Positions 25,805 to 33,971 of a stretch of DNA of 64,000 nucleotides are shown here, one piece after another. The notes below the pieces were generated by a model. That model searched no databases, was not told the DNA's origin, and saw only the letters and a program-made list of their open reading frames with translations. The DNA lies in contig NZ_JADKYS010000001.1 of NCBI RefSeq assembly GCF_015354345.1, positions 947,232-1,011,231 of the forward strand. The letters run 5' to 3'. Both the position numbers and the translations under genes were made by a program. Origin of the DNA: Methylophilus sp. 14 (GTDB lineage Bacteria; Pseudomonadota; Gammaproteobacteria; Burkholderiales; Methylophilaceae). Each line of letters starts with the position of its first letter. Within the stretch, counting starts at the first letter, position 1.

Positions 25805-26137
25805 CTGAAAGTCGGCAGAGATTTATTAATAATCAATTACTTAGATTGCATCTGGTGAGGCTGTGTGGCTCACTATTGTGTACCACTTTCATATGGTAAC
25901 TATTCAAATCGCCCATTGCAATACCTCAGCGGGGTTCGCGTACCCACGGGGATTCGAACTGCGGTATAAGGGATGTACTTAACTCAATGACAGCCGTTGT
26001 GTAATATATCTTCCAACCTCCGAGAGGTCCTCCGAATGCAAGGCGTAACGTGTGTTATTCGAAGCCTCCCAGCAAGATGGAGAGTAGAGTGGATTGTGTT
26101 CTTTTTAACTACTGATAATAATTCGAGGGGAGATTTT

Positions 26138-26632
26138 TTGTACAAGGTTCTGATTGTTATGGGTCTAGCATTACTAAGCGCGTGTTCTGCAACAGGCCCA
26201 AAGTTTAATGCTGTGTCGCACCCAACAAATGACTCACTGATTTATGTCTATCGACCAGACCTTTTTCAGAATGGGGCAATTTCTCCAGGGATAGTAGTAG
26301 ACAATGAAGAGAGGTTGTTACTGCAAAACAATGGCTACACATACTTCTACTTACCTCCTGGGCAACATCAATTCTCTATTTTGCTGAGTGACCGCTATAC
26401 ACCGGCAGAGCCAACAAAGTTATTAATGGAAGCTGGTACTGTTTACTATTTGAAACTGGTCACAGGTAATATTTTCAATAGTATGCCTGGGGTGGGATTA
26501 AGCGTTAACCGCAAATTTGGATTGATAAGTGTTGAGGAGGAAATAGGCAAGGCAGAAATACAAGATTGCCGTTACCTTAATCCTAGTGAGTCAAAGAAGT
26601 TTTCAAAAAGTTATTTTCTGGAGTCTAATTAA
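26138..26632 (+). CDS. DUF2846-type lipoprotein in the tRNA-Ser element
   Basis: A 164-residue lipoprotein. Translation probably begins at TTG 26138, with GGGGAG a few bases before; this puts a clean signal MYKVLIVMGLALLSAC with its lipidated Cys at the N-terminus. The long upstream extension to 25997 is not expected to be translated. The mature part has the DUF2846 pattern: SLIYVYRPDLFQNGAISPGI, then YTYFYLPPGQHQFSI and AGTVYYLKL. Proteins of this family occur in phages, plasmids and chromosomes; their role is unknown. It has its own terminator. Confidence 0.78.
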   Translation: MYKVLIVMGLALLSACSATGPKFNAVSHPTNDSLIYVYRPDLFQNGAISPGIVVDNEERLLLQNNGYTYFYLPPGQHQFSILLSDRYTPAEPTKLLMEAGTVYYLKLVTGNIFNSMPGVGLSVNRKFGLISVEEEIGKAEIQDCRYLNPSESKKFSKSYFLESN

Positions 26633-26636
26633 CCAT

Positions 26637-26679
26637 AGAGCCCTCAAGGATAAACTCCAAGAGGGCTTCGTGCTTTTTA
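26637..26679 (+). terminator. Terminator after the DUF2846 lipoprotein gene
   Basis: AGAGCCCTC (26637) pairs with GAGGGCTTC (26661) around a 15-base loop and is followed by a short T run. Confidence 0.6.
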
Positions 26680-26792
26680 GTCTTAATCTACCGTGCCTAA
26701 TAATGCTTTAGGCGTCTGCGAAGGGGCCTTAGGCTAGACTTTAGGATTGGCCGAGGGTAAGTGTGGGCAAGACCTCTTGAGCGTGCCTTGGA

Positions 26793-26909
26793 TTAAAACG
26801 GTGCGTCTGTGTCATCGTCTGAGGTTGTACTCATAGCAACCAGGGGCGGGACTCTACGGCGAAAATAGAAGACGCCTTTACGGTTAATCATGTGGATTTG
26901 TTTACGCAT
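26793..26909 (-). pseudogene. Tyrosine integrase N-terminal remnant
   Basis: A 38-codon minus-strand frame begins MRKQIHMINRKGVFYFRRRV and soon stops. The NRKGVFYFRRRVP segment is the usual opening of phage-type integrases (the first beta strands of the arm-binding domain). After about residue 25 the sequence becomes unlike integrase and ends at a stop codon. It sits 96 bases from the tRNA-Ser repeat, pointing away from it, where an integrase of such an element is expected. I read it as what is left of the integrase after deletion. Confidence 0.6.
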
Positions 26910-27004
26910 CCTAGATGCCTAAAGTGTACCAGTTATGTGGCTCAATTTACGCTCTATCTATATGAATAGATTGGTTATTATTAAAATTCAACTACTTAGG
27001 AATC

Positions 27005-27026
27005 GCTGGCGGAGAAGGAGGGATTC
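27005..27026. repeat. 22-bp direct repeat, tRNA-Ser 3' end (right junction)
   Basis: Identical to 25783-25804; this copy lies within the intact tRNA-Ser gene apart from its first two bases. Confidence 0.85.
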
Positions 27027-27097
27027 GAACCCTCGATACGCTTGCGCGTATGCCTGATTTCGAGTCAGGTACATTCAACCAGCTCTGCCACTTCTCC
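27007..27097 (-). tRNA. tRNA-Ser (CGA)
   Basis: A 91-base class II tRNA on the minus strand: acceptor GGAGAAG/CTTCTCC, anticodon stem-loop CTGACTCGAAATCAG (anticodon CGA), a long variable arm built on TACGCGCAAGCGTA, T-loop GGTTCGAATCC and encoded CCA. Confidence 0.96.
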
Positions 27098-27255
27098 GTT
27101 TTTTAAATCAATGGCTTACAAGATAGGCAATTGGGCCGTACGATTTTTTCCAGCCTGATATAGCTTATGCTTTAAGCAAGGGCATTAGTCTACACCTTGG
27201 CGCCTGTGCAGTTCAATCATCATGATTGCCAGGTTGTCCGCTGCTGCAAATCCGA

Positions 27256-28638
27256 TTATTGCAGCGGCAAAGTGATCTGTATCACCAGGCCGGAGGCAGG
27301 TGCCGGTTTGTTGCTGATAGACAGTTTGCCACCATGTTTTTCAACAATCATGCGCGCAATGGCGAGGCCCAGGCCAGTACCGCCGGTTTGGCGTGAACGG
27401 GAATCCTCCAGCCTGCGGAAGGGTTCCAAGACGTTATTCAGTTCTTGTGCCGGGATGCCGGGGCCGTCGTCGGAGATCACAAAAATAACCTGGTTGCCCT
27501 CGGTGTGGAGCGCCAGCGCAGGCGTCTGCGCATAGGTAATCGCATTGTTGAGCAGGTTGGTCAGGCAACGTGTAAGCAGGTGTGCTGAGCCGAGAATGGT
27601 GATCGATTGCGTGGGCAGGCTGCTGGCAATCGCGTGGCCTGCATCTTCAAAATCATCACAGAGGGCGGTGGCTAGTGCGGTGAGGTCTACTTTGCTTTTG
27701 TGGATGTTTTCACCGCATAAGCGGGCAAAGTCCAGCCCTTCACGCACCATTTCCTGCGTGGCAGTCAGGTCTTTGATCAAGCCTTGTTTAAGCTCCTGGT
27801 CTTTGACTTTTTCCAGGCGTAAACGCAAGCGCGTGAGCGGTGTTTGCAGGTCGTGTGCAATGGCGCCCAGAATAAAGCCGCGCTCCTGAATATGCTTGAG
27901 GATGCTGCGCTGCATTTCGTTAAAGGCTTTAGCCGCATGGCGCACTTCGGTAGAGCCTTCGTTTTCTGGTAAAGGCGCATGCTCGATATTGTGTGCCAGT
28001 TGCAAGGCGGCATTTGCCAGTTTGCGTAACGGTTGCGTGGCGACAGAGGCGACAGCCCAAATGATGCTGATCAAACCAAACAACGCCAGCACGATGGTGA
28101 GTGGGTTGCGTTCATGCGGCGGTCCGGCGGGTGGGCGGTGGCCACCGTAGTGCAGCTCGATCAAAATCGGTGTGTTGTCTTCAAGGTGGGTATAAACCGC
28201 TAGGCACTGGCCATGTGGATGTGGTGGCGGTGCGCCAAAACCAGGCGGCGGTGGAGGCGGGCGACGAGGCGCGCAATGGCTGGCCTTGGAAAGACTGATA
28301 AAGTCTGCCACCTCTGGCACCAGCAAGTTGTTGAGGTTGGCTAATTCTGCAGGCAGCAGTGGTGCATTTTGTGGTGGTTCTACGCCCACGGTCACATGGC
28401 TGCCCATGCGTTTAAATACATCTTGAATCTCGGAGCGTTTTTCAGGCACGGTCGCTTCCAGAATACGAATCATGCTTTCAATACGGTCGAATGCAAACTG
28501 GTCGCGCAGGCGTGTTTCATTTTCGCGCGAATCGCGCTGGCCCAGCATGCTCACGACAGTCGCGGTGATGAGAATACCAATGACGGTAATCAGGAAGATA
28601 CGGACCGACATGGTGCCTAACAATTTTTTTATCATCAC
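27256..28638 (-). CDS. Sensor histidine kinase, EnvZ/CpxA-like
   Basis: A 460-residue membrane kinase. Helix 1 is at about 13-32 and helix 2 at about 179-201, framing a periplasmic domain of about 145 residues; HAMP, HisKA and HATPase domains follow. The phospho-acceptor is His262 in AIAHDLQTPLTRL; the ATP site has NNAITYA, SDDGPGIP and GTGLGLAIA. The periplasmic domain holds an unusual Pro-rich loop (RRPPPPPPGFGAPPPHPHG, about 125-143) framed by Cys122 and Cys145, which may form a disulphide. It starts 29 bases after the response regulator gene and forms its partner. Confidence 0.9.
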   Translation of the reverse strand: MMIKKLLGTMSVRIFLITVIGILITATVVSMLGQRDSRENETRLRDQFAFDRIESMIRILEATVPEKRSEIQDVFKRMGSHVTVGVEPPQNAPLLPAELANLNNLLVPEVADFISLSKASHCAPRRPPPPPPGFGAPPPHPHGQCLAVYTHLEDNTPILIELHYGGHRPPAGPPHERNPLTIVLALFGLISIIWAVASVATQPLRKLANAALQLAHNIEHAPLPENEGSTEVRHAAKAFNEMQRSILKHIQERGFILGAIAHDLQTPLTRLRLRLEKVKDQELKQGLIKDLTATQEMVREGLDFARLCGENIHKSKVDLTALATALCDDFEDAGHAIASSLPTQSITILGSAHLLTRCLTNLLNNAITYAQTPALALHTEGNQVIFVISDDGPGIPAQELNNVLEPFRRLEDSRSRQTGGTGLGLAIARMIVEKHGGKLSISNKPAPASGLVIQITLPLQ

Positions 28639-28667
28639 TCTAGTGCTCTTTATGGTCAGGTGCGCTT

Positions 28668-29435
28668 TTATTTAAGATAACGGACATCTGCTGTCAGTAG
28701 ATAGCCTTCATTGCGTAGCGTTTTGATCATGGACGGACTTTTAGTATCCACTTCAAGTTTCTGTCTTAATCTACTGATTTGTAAGTCTATTGATCTATCA
28801 AACGGGCCAGCTTCGCGGCCGTGCATTTCTTCCATCAGTTGATCACGGCTCAAGGTACGGTTGGCGTGCAGCAGCATGAAACGCAGGAACTTGAACTCGG
28901 CATTGGAGAGTGGAATGCTGGTATTGCTTTGGTCAATCAAGGTGCGGTTGTGGATATCCAGCTTCCATTCATTAAACTCAATAAAGCGCAAAATGCCGCT
29001 ATCGGCAGACTCTTCATGATGGGCTTTGCCAGGATTTTCTGCATGCATACGTGCGCGACGGATCACACTGCGGATACGCGATAACAGCTCCAGTGGTTCA
29101 AACGGTTTCGCCACATAATCGTCGGCACCAGTTTCCAGGCCCATAATGGTATCCAGCGAGCTGGTACGCGCTGTCAGCATGATAATCGGCAGCAAACGGT
29201 ACTTGGGTGACTCACGCAACTCACGGCACAGTTCAATGCCGCTACGTTGCGGCATGTTGATATCCAGAATAATCACGTCTGGCAGTTGCCGTTCCAGCGC
29301 TTGCCACATTTGGGCGTGATTGGCCGCCTGATGGGTGATGAGCTGATTATCTTGCAGAAAATCACACAGCAGATCACGAATCGCATCATCGTCATCTACT
29401 ACCAGTACATGTGTGTCAGGATGGCCGTCAGTCAT
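28668..29435 (-). CDS. OmpR-family response regulator
   Basis: A 255-residue regulator with a receiver domain (about residues 10-125; acidic pocket VVDDDDAIRD, phospho-Asp in VIILDINMPQ, and Lys in VAKPFEPLELL) and a C-terminal winged-helix DNA-binding domain (about 155-250; LSNAEFKFLRFMLLHANRTL and RSIDLQISRLRQKLE). The start at 29435 is chosen because the longer frame from 29507 would run through the terminator hairpin of the preceding gene. Pairs with the kinase encoded next; the Spy-like gene upstream may be a target. Confidence 0.92.
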   Translation of the reverse strand: MTDGHPDTHVLVVDDDDAIRDLLCDFLQDNQLITHQAANHAQMWQALERQLPDVIILDINMPQRSGIELCRELRESPKYRLLPIIMLTARTSSLDTIMGLETGADDYVAKPFEPLELLSRIRSVIRRARMHAENPGKAHHEESADSGILRFIEFNEWKLDIHNRTLIDQSNTSIPLSNAEFKFLRFMLLHANRTLSRDQLMEEMHGREAGPFDRSIDLQISRLRQKLEVDTKSPSMIKTLRNEGYLLTADVRYLK

Positions 29436-29474
29436 AAACAAAGTCTCGGGCTTACAAGAGTGGATATTGGAGCA

Positions 29475-29501
29475 CAAAAACCGGCCATTGTGGCCGGTTT
29501 C
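29475..29501 (-). terminator. Terminator after the Spy-like gene
   Basis: On the minus strand AAACCGGCCA-CAAT-TGGCCGGTTT-like arms are followed by T residues; it lies between the Spy-like gene and the response regulator gene. Read-through could still join the genes. Confidence 0.72.
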
Positions 29502-29534
29502 CAGCATTAAACCAGGATGGTTTTACGCGCGGTA

Positions 29535-29993
29535 CTATTTTTCATGGCGGGGGCCACCATGATGCGGGCCGTCATGCTGCGGAAACGCATTTTCATCAAA
29601 CGCTTTTTTCTGGGCATCGTTTAATTGCGCATAAAACGCACGTACTGCTTTTGCACGTTCAGCCTGGCGCGTATCACGTTCTTTGTCCCAGGCTTCCATT
29701 TTATCCAGGCGTTGCAGCGTGTTGAGCTTGTTTAACTCAGCCACATCCGGATGCTCAGCTTTGTCTTGTGGCTTGATTTGCGCCTGGTAGTTTTTCCAGG
29801 CGTTTTCCTGGGCACTGGTCAGTTGCAAAATAGTATGTAATCTTTCCTGATGCTTTTCAAAATGCTCCAGGCGGTGTTCCTGCCAGTTGGCTTTGTCAAA
29901 TTTACCTTTGTCGCAACCATGGCCGGGTTCGGCAAAGGCGGTGCCGCACACCAAAACCAGAAGCCCTGCGAATGCCAGTTTATTCAGTTTCAT
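29535..29993 (-). CDS. Spy/CpxP-like periplasmic protein
   Basis: A 152-residue exported protein (signal MKLNKLAFAGLLVLVCGTAFA) rich in charged residues and His, with LTSAQENAWKNYQAQIK corresponding to the LTxxQ motif of Spy/CpxP. A second, weaker repeat is LNDAQKKAFDENAF. Spy is an ATP-independent periplasmic chaperone and CpxP a feedback inhibitor of CpxA; either role would suit a gene just upstream of a two-component system. The His-rich ends (HGC, HDGPHHGGPRH) might bind metal. The start at 29993 has AAAGGA ahead of it. Confidence 0.8.
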   Translation of the reverse strand: MKLNKLAFAGLLVLVCGTAFAEPGHGCDKGKFDKANWQEHRLEHFEKHQERLHTILQLTSAQENAWKNYQAQIKPQDKAEHPDVAELNKLNTLQRLDKMEAWDKERDTRQAERAKAVRAFYAQLNDAQKKAFDENAFPQHDGPHHGGPRHEK

Positions 29994-30034
29994 GATGTAT
30001 CCTTTAATCATCATTGCGAAATTGCAATGTTGAC

Positions 30035-30064
30035 ATTAAAACACCCGAATGTATCGGGTGTTTG
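30035..30064 (-). terminator. Terminator after the ABC-F gene
   Basis: Minus-strand hairpin AAACACCCGA-TACAT-TCGGGTGTTT followed by TTAATGT; it lies 38 bases after the ABC-F stop codon. Confidence 0.7.
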
Positions 30065-30100
30065 TCTGATCATGCTAGCTGTGTAACGGAGTGTATCCGC

Positions 30101-31696
30101 TTATTCAATGCCCTGGCTGGCGAGGTAATCCTCATAGTTGCCAGTAAAATCGACAATGCCATCGGCTTTGATTTCGATAATGCGCGTGGCAATCGAGCTC
30201 ACGAACTCGCGGTCATGGCTGACAAAGAATAAGGTGCCTTTGTATTTATCCAGCGCGGTATTCAGCGCTTCAATAGATTCCATGTCCATGTGGTTGGTTG
30301 GCTCGTCCATCAATAGCACATTGGTTTTTGCCAGCATCAATTTGCCATACAGCATGCGGCCTTTTTCACCACCGGAGAGGACCTTGACGGATTTTCTGGT
30401 CGCTTCGGTCGGGAACAGCAAACGGCCGAGCATGCTACGCACGGTGTTGTCATCGTCGCCTTGTTGACGCTGTGCGGTCATCCATTCAAACAGGTCTTCG
30501 CCTTTTTCGAATTCGTATTCATGGTCTTGCGCAAAATAGCCCAACTTGGCTTTTTCTGCCCATTTGACCTCGCCATGTTTAGGCGCCAAATCACCTGCCA
30601 GGCAACGCAAGAACGTGGTTTTACCGATACCGTTTTCACCAATAATGGCGACTTTTTCACCGGCTTCAAACATCAGTTCCACGTCATTGAACAAAGTCCT
30701 GTCAAAGCCGTGGCTGAGTTTCTTCAGTTCTACCGCGTTGCGGTGCAGTTTTTCCCTGTCGTCAAACTCAAAGCGGATAAACGGATATTGGCGGCTGGAT
30801 GGTTTAAATTCTTCCACCTTGATTTTATCAATCTGCTTGGCACGGCTGGTGGCCTGCTTGGCTTTAGACGCGTTAGCCGAGAAGCGGCGCACAAAGTCCT
30901 GCAGGTCGGCAATTTGCTGCTTGGCCTTGGCGTTGTCTTTGGCTTGCTGGTTACGCGCTGCAATGCTGGCTTCCATGTAATCATCATAGTTGCCTGGGTA
31001 AGAGGTAATCTTGCCGTAGTCCATATCGCAGGTGTGCGTACATACTTGGTTCAAAAAGTGGCGGTCATGCGAAATGATGACCATGGTGCAATCACGATTG
31101 TTCACCACATCTTCCAGCCAACGAATGGTGTTGATGTCCAGGTTGTTGGTCGGCTCATCCAGCAGCAATACATCCGGGTTGGCAAACAAGGCTTGTACTA
31201 ACAGTACGCGCAGTTTCCAGCCTGGTGCGACGGCACTCATCGGGCCAGTATGTTGCTCCAGCGGAATGCCTACGCCTAACAGTAATTCGCCAGCACGTGC
31301 TTCGGCGGTATAACCGTCATATTCGGCAAACACGCCTTCCAGCTCAGCGGCACGCATATAGTCGTCTTCGGTCGCCTCGAGGTTGGCGTAAATAGCATCA
31401 CGCTCCTGCATGGCTTTCCACATTTGTTCGTGGCCCATCATCACCACGTCCAGCACGCGCTGGTCTTCATAGGCAAACTGGTCCTGTTTCAAAAACGCCA
31501 TGCGTTCGTTGGGGTCCAGGCTGACGTTACCGCTGGTAGGCTCCAGCACACCGGCTAGAATCTTCATAAATGTGGATTTACCACAACCGTTGGCGCCAAT
31601 CAGGCCATAACGATTACCGTCGCCAAATTTGACGGAGACATTTTCAAACAGTGGCTTGGAGCCAAACTGCATGGTGATATTGTTTGCAATTAACAT
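30101..31696 (-). CDS. ybiT: ABC-F ATPase, YbiT-like
   Basis: A 531-residue protein with two ABC ATPase domains and no membrane part. Walker A motifs are GANGCGKST and GENGIGKTT, the second signature is LSGGEKGR, and Walker B motifs are LLLDEPTN and LLMDEPTN. The first signature is the divergent VAPGWKLR, as is usual for YbiT. An interdomain helical linker (about 235-320, rich in Lys, Gln and Ala) is typical of ABC-F proteins, which act on ribosomes rather than in transport. Its exact function is unknown; a translation-factor role is inferred. Confidence 0.9.
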   Translation of the reverse strand: MLIANNITMQFGSKPLFENVSVKFGDGNRYGLIGANGCGKSTFMKILAGVLEPTSGNVSLDPNERMAFLKQDQFAYEDQRVLDVVMMGHEQMWKAMQERDAIYANLEATEDDYMRAAELEGVFAEYDGYTAEARAGELLLGVGIPLEQHTGPMSAVAPGWKLRVLLVQALFANPDVLLLDEPTNNLDINTIRWLEDVVNNRDCTMVIISHDRHFLNQVCTHTCDMDYGKITSYPGNYDDYMEASIAARNQQAKDNAKAKQQIADLQDFVRRFSANASKAKQATSRAKQIDKIKVEEFKPSSRQYPFIRFEFDDREKLHRNAVELKKLSHGFDRTLFNDVELMFEAGEKVAIIGENGIGKTTFLRCLAGDLAPKHGEVKWAEKAKLGYFAQDHEYEFEKGEDLFEWMTAQRQQGDDDNTVRSMLGRLLFPTEATRKSVKVLSGGEKGRMLYGKLMLAKTNVLLMDEPTNHMDMESIEALNTALDKYKGTLFFVSHDREFVSSIATRIIEIKADGIVDFTGNYEDYLASQGIE

Positions 31697-31716
31697 GAAA
31701 AACCTTCAAAAGTTTA

Positions 31717-31748
31717 GCCGCGGATAAACGCGGATGCACGCAGATAAA
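31717..31748. repeat. Dispersed repeat (GATAAACGC family), copy 1
   Basis: The stretch contains GGATAAACGCGGATGCACGC, close to the sequence at 43485-43515 (GATAAACGCAGATGCACGCA). It lies in the gap between the nitroreductase and ABC-F genes. Confidence 0.6.
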
Positions 31749-31779
31749 ATTATTTTTGCAGGTAAATGGCCTGCATTTT

Positions 31780-32382
31780 TTAAAAAGTGTTGTAGATGAC
31801 GACTTCATCCATGGGCAACTGGCCGCCACGTGGTTTGGCTGCTTCCAGTGCTTTGCCTACCACCACAAACATCACCGGCACATGGTCAGCAGGCAAGTTG
31901 ATCAGTTTGGCCACGGCATCAAAGTCAAAACCGTCCATCGGGCAGGTGTCATAACCCATTTCCTTGGCCGCCAGCATCAGCGTCATCGCCGCCATGCCGC
32001 CTGAGCGCATGCCTTCATCACGTTCGGCCTGTGCGTGGTCGGTGTAATAGTCGTGAATCGCCTTCACCAGGTAGTCGCTGACTTGTTGCGGTGCATTGAC
32101 CCAGTAGCGCGCCGGGTCTTTTTCCCAGGCCTTGAGGTCTGCCGTCAATATAACTAGCAACGAGGCATCAGTCACTTGTGCCTGGTTCCAGCTCACCGCG
32201 CGGATTTGATGGCGTAACACCGGATCTGTCACCACCACAAAGCGCCAGTGCTGAATATTGAAAGCAGTCGGCGACAGCATGGCCAGCGAGAACAACTGCT
32301 GGATTTCTGCTTCTGTCATCCGGTGAGCAGGATCGTAAGCTTTGATTGAGCGGCGTTCCTGTATGGCTTGTGATACGTTCAT
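31780..32382 (-). CDS. Nitroreductase-family FMN oxidoreductase
   Basis: A 200-residue flavoprotein of the nitroreductase fold. The N-terminal ERRSIKAYD motif and SPTAFNIQHWRFVVV bind FMN; the GMAAMTLMLAAKEMGYDTCP segment forms the dimer/FMN interface. Such enzymes reduce nitro compounds, quinones or related substrates with NAD(P)H; the true substrate cannot be told. The gene sits 12 bases behind the Gre-factor gene and may share its transcript. Confidence 0.87.
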   Translation of the reverse strand: MNVSQAIQERRSIKAYDPAHRMTEAEIQQLFSLAMLSPTAFNIQHWRFVVVTDPVLRHQIRAVSWNQAQVTDASLLVILTADLKAWEKDPARYWVNAPQQVSDYLVKAIHDYYTDHAQAERDEGMRSGGMAAMTLMLAAKEMGYDTCPMDGFDFDAVAKLINLPADHVPVMFVVVGKALEAAKPRGGQLPMDEVVIYNTF

Positions 32383-32394
32383 GATGTGTGTTAA

Positions 32395-32892
32395 TTAATA
32401 CTCAATAGTTAAAATGTCCAACTGCAAAGGGCCCGCCGGACGCTGCCAGACAGTACTGTCACCCGCTTTGCGGCCTAGCAGGGCTTTTGCCAGCGGTGAC
32501 ACATAGCTGACTTTTTGCTGCGCAATGTCTGCTTCATCTTCGCCGACGATCTGGAAAACAGATTGTTCACCATCTTCATCTTCCACCTGCACTTTGGCGC
32601 CAAATAAGACGGTGTGTCGCGGTTGCTGCGCCGGATCTACCAATTGTGCCGATTCCAGCCGGGCGACAAAGTAGCGTAGGTCGCGGTCAATTTCAGCCAG
32701 TTTTTGCTGCGCACTGGGGTCTTCTTTGCGCGCAACGTATTGGCTGCGTGCAGTTTCCAGTGTTTTGACGGTTTGCTGTAATTGTTGCAAGCCGTCTGGT
32801 GTTACATAGTTCGCATGCGGACTCAGCGGGCGTTCCGGTAAGTCAGTCCCGGCCAGCTCCAGATCATCTTCTTTAACAAAACCACGACTCAT
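32395..32892 (-). CDS. GreA/GreB-family transcription elongation factor
   Basis: A 165-residue protein with an N-terminal extension (MSRGFVKEDDLELAG), a coiled-coil region (about residues 30-85) and the C-terminal FKBP-like Gre domain (from TVLFGAKVQVEDEDGEQ to the end, with SYVSPLAKALLGRKAGD). It belongs to the GreB-like group annotated as elongation factor in many betaproteobacteria. Gre factors stimulate transcript cleavage in backtracked RNA polymerase. The extension is common in this group, so it may not act just like E. coli GreB. Confidence 0.85.
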   Translation of the reverse strand: MSRGFVKEDDLELAGTDLPERPLSPHANYVTPDGLQQLQQTVKTLETARSQYVARKEDPSAQQKLAEIDRDLRYFVARLESAQLVDPAQQPRHTVLFGAKVQVEDEDGEQSVFQIVGEDEADIAQQKVSYVSPLAKALLGRKAGDSTVWQRPAGPLQLDILTIEY

Positions 32893-32908
32893 CTCAGTGC
32901 TTAAATGC

Positions 32909-33928
32909 TTAAAAGTAGGTCAGGCCCAGCGCAGCACGCACTTCGCTCATGGTGTTGGCAGCCACTTCACGCGCTTGCTCAGTGCCTTCACGCAGCAATT
33001 GCAAAATATAGCCTTTGTCATTGGCCAACTCAGCACGGCGCGTACGGATTGGCTCCAGCATTTCTTGCAATACGGCTTCCAGGCGCTTTTTAACGATGCT
33101 GTCCGCCAGACCGCCACGTGTGTAATGCGCTTTCAGTTCGGCCACCGCGGCTTTGTCCGTGTCAAACGCATCCAGGTAGGTGAAGGCAATATTGCCTTCC
33201 ACATGGCCAGGGTCTTCAATTTTTAAGTGCAACGGGTCGGTGTAGACGCGTTTAACCGCTTTAGTCACTTCGTCAGCGGTTGCGCCCAGGTTAATCACGT
33301 TGCCTAATGACTTACTCATTTTGGCTTTGCCATCAATGCCAGGCAAACGGCCCAGCTCTGGCACCAGGGCTTTGGTTTCCACCAGAATTTCCTGTTTGGT
33401 GCTGGCATTTTTATAAGTGCGGTTAAAGCGGCGCACGATCTCGTTGGTTTGCTCAATCATCGGGATCTGGTCTTCACCGACTGGCACCAGCGTGGCTTTA
33501 AACGCGGTAATATCAGCGGCCTGGCTGACAGGGTAGGTGAGAAAACCCGCCGGAATATCGCGCTCGAAGTCACGCAGGCGAATCTCTTCTTTGACGGTCG
33601 GGTTACGCTCCAGGCGCGCCACGGTGACCAGGTTCAGGTAGTAAAACGCCAGCTCCGTCAGTTCAGGCACTTGTGACTGGATAAAAATGGTCGACAGCTT
33701 AGGGTCTATGCCGACGGCCAGGTAGTCCAGAGCCACTTCCACCACATTGCGATGCACTTTATCAATATCATCCATATTGTCGGTCAGCGCCTGCGCGTCG
33801 GCCAGCATGACGTATTGCTTGTATTCATGCTGATATTTGACACGGTTACGCAAACTGCCGACAAAATGCCCCAGATGCAACGGGCCGGTTGGGCGATCGC
33901 CAGTGAGGATAATGGATTGAGTACTCAT
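32909..33928 (-). CDS. trpS: Tryptophanyl-tRNA synthetase
   Basis: A 339-residue class I synthetase charging tRNA-Trp. The HIGH-like motif is [10 protein letters not shown] near residue 20 and the KMSKS loop is [10 protein letters not shown] near 200. Full length. It is followed after 16 bases by the Gre gene, so the order trpS-gre-nitroreductase may be one operon. Confidence 0.95.
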   Translation of the reverse strand: MSTQSIILTGDRPTGPLHLGHFVGSLRNRVKYQHEYKQYVMLADAQALTDNMDDIDKVHRNVVEVALDYLAVGIDPKLSTIFIQSQVPELTELAFYYLNLVTVARLERNPTVKEEIRLRDFERDIPAGFLTYPVSQAADITAFKATLVPVGEDQIPMIEQTNEIVRRFNRTYKNASTKQEILVETKALVPELGRLPGIDGKAKMSKSLGNVINLGATADEVTKAVKRVYTDPLHLKIEDPGHVEGNIAFTYLDAFDTDKAAVAELKAHYTRGGLADSIVKKRLEAVLQEMLEPIRTRRAELANDKGYILQLLREGTEQAREVAANTMSEVRAALGLTYF

Positions 33929-33971
33929 CGTTTTTCTCTAATTAGGGTGAGGTCAGGGCTAAGAATGAAAG

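Larger units (their letters stand above)
25783..27026. mobile_element. Remnant integrative element in tRNA-Ser
   Basis: A 1.24-kb segment framed by 22-base direct repeats of the tRNA-Ser 3' end. It holds one intact lipoprotein gene (26138-26632) and a 38-codon fragment with the N-terminus of a tyrosine integrase (26793-26909), but no full recombinase, so it cannot move alone. The stretch 25805-26137 before the lipoprotein has no gene; it holds the box TAATCAATTACTT at 25830-25842 that also occurs inside the tRNA-Asn element, and a tRNA T-arm-like sequence near 25950. The region 26680-27004 has only the integrase fragment. Confidence 0.78.

Noticed and set aside
25997..26137. N-terminal 47-codon extension of the DUF2846 lipoprotein
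   Set aside because: It is polar and unlike the family, and it would bury the signal peptide; the TTG at 26138 with a good ribosome site gives a proper lipoprotein start.
30461..31201. 246-codon plus-strand frame opposite the ABC-F gene
   Set aside because: It mirrors a clearly coding minus-strand gene and lacks a start site or recognisable domain.
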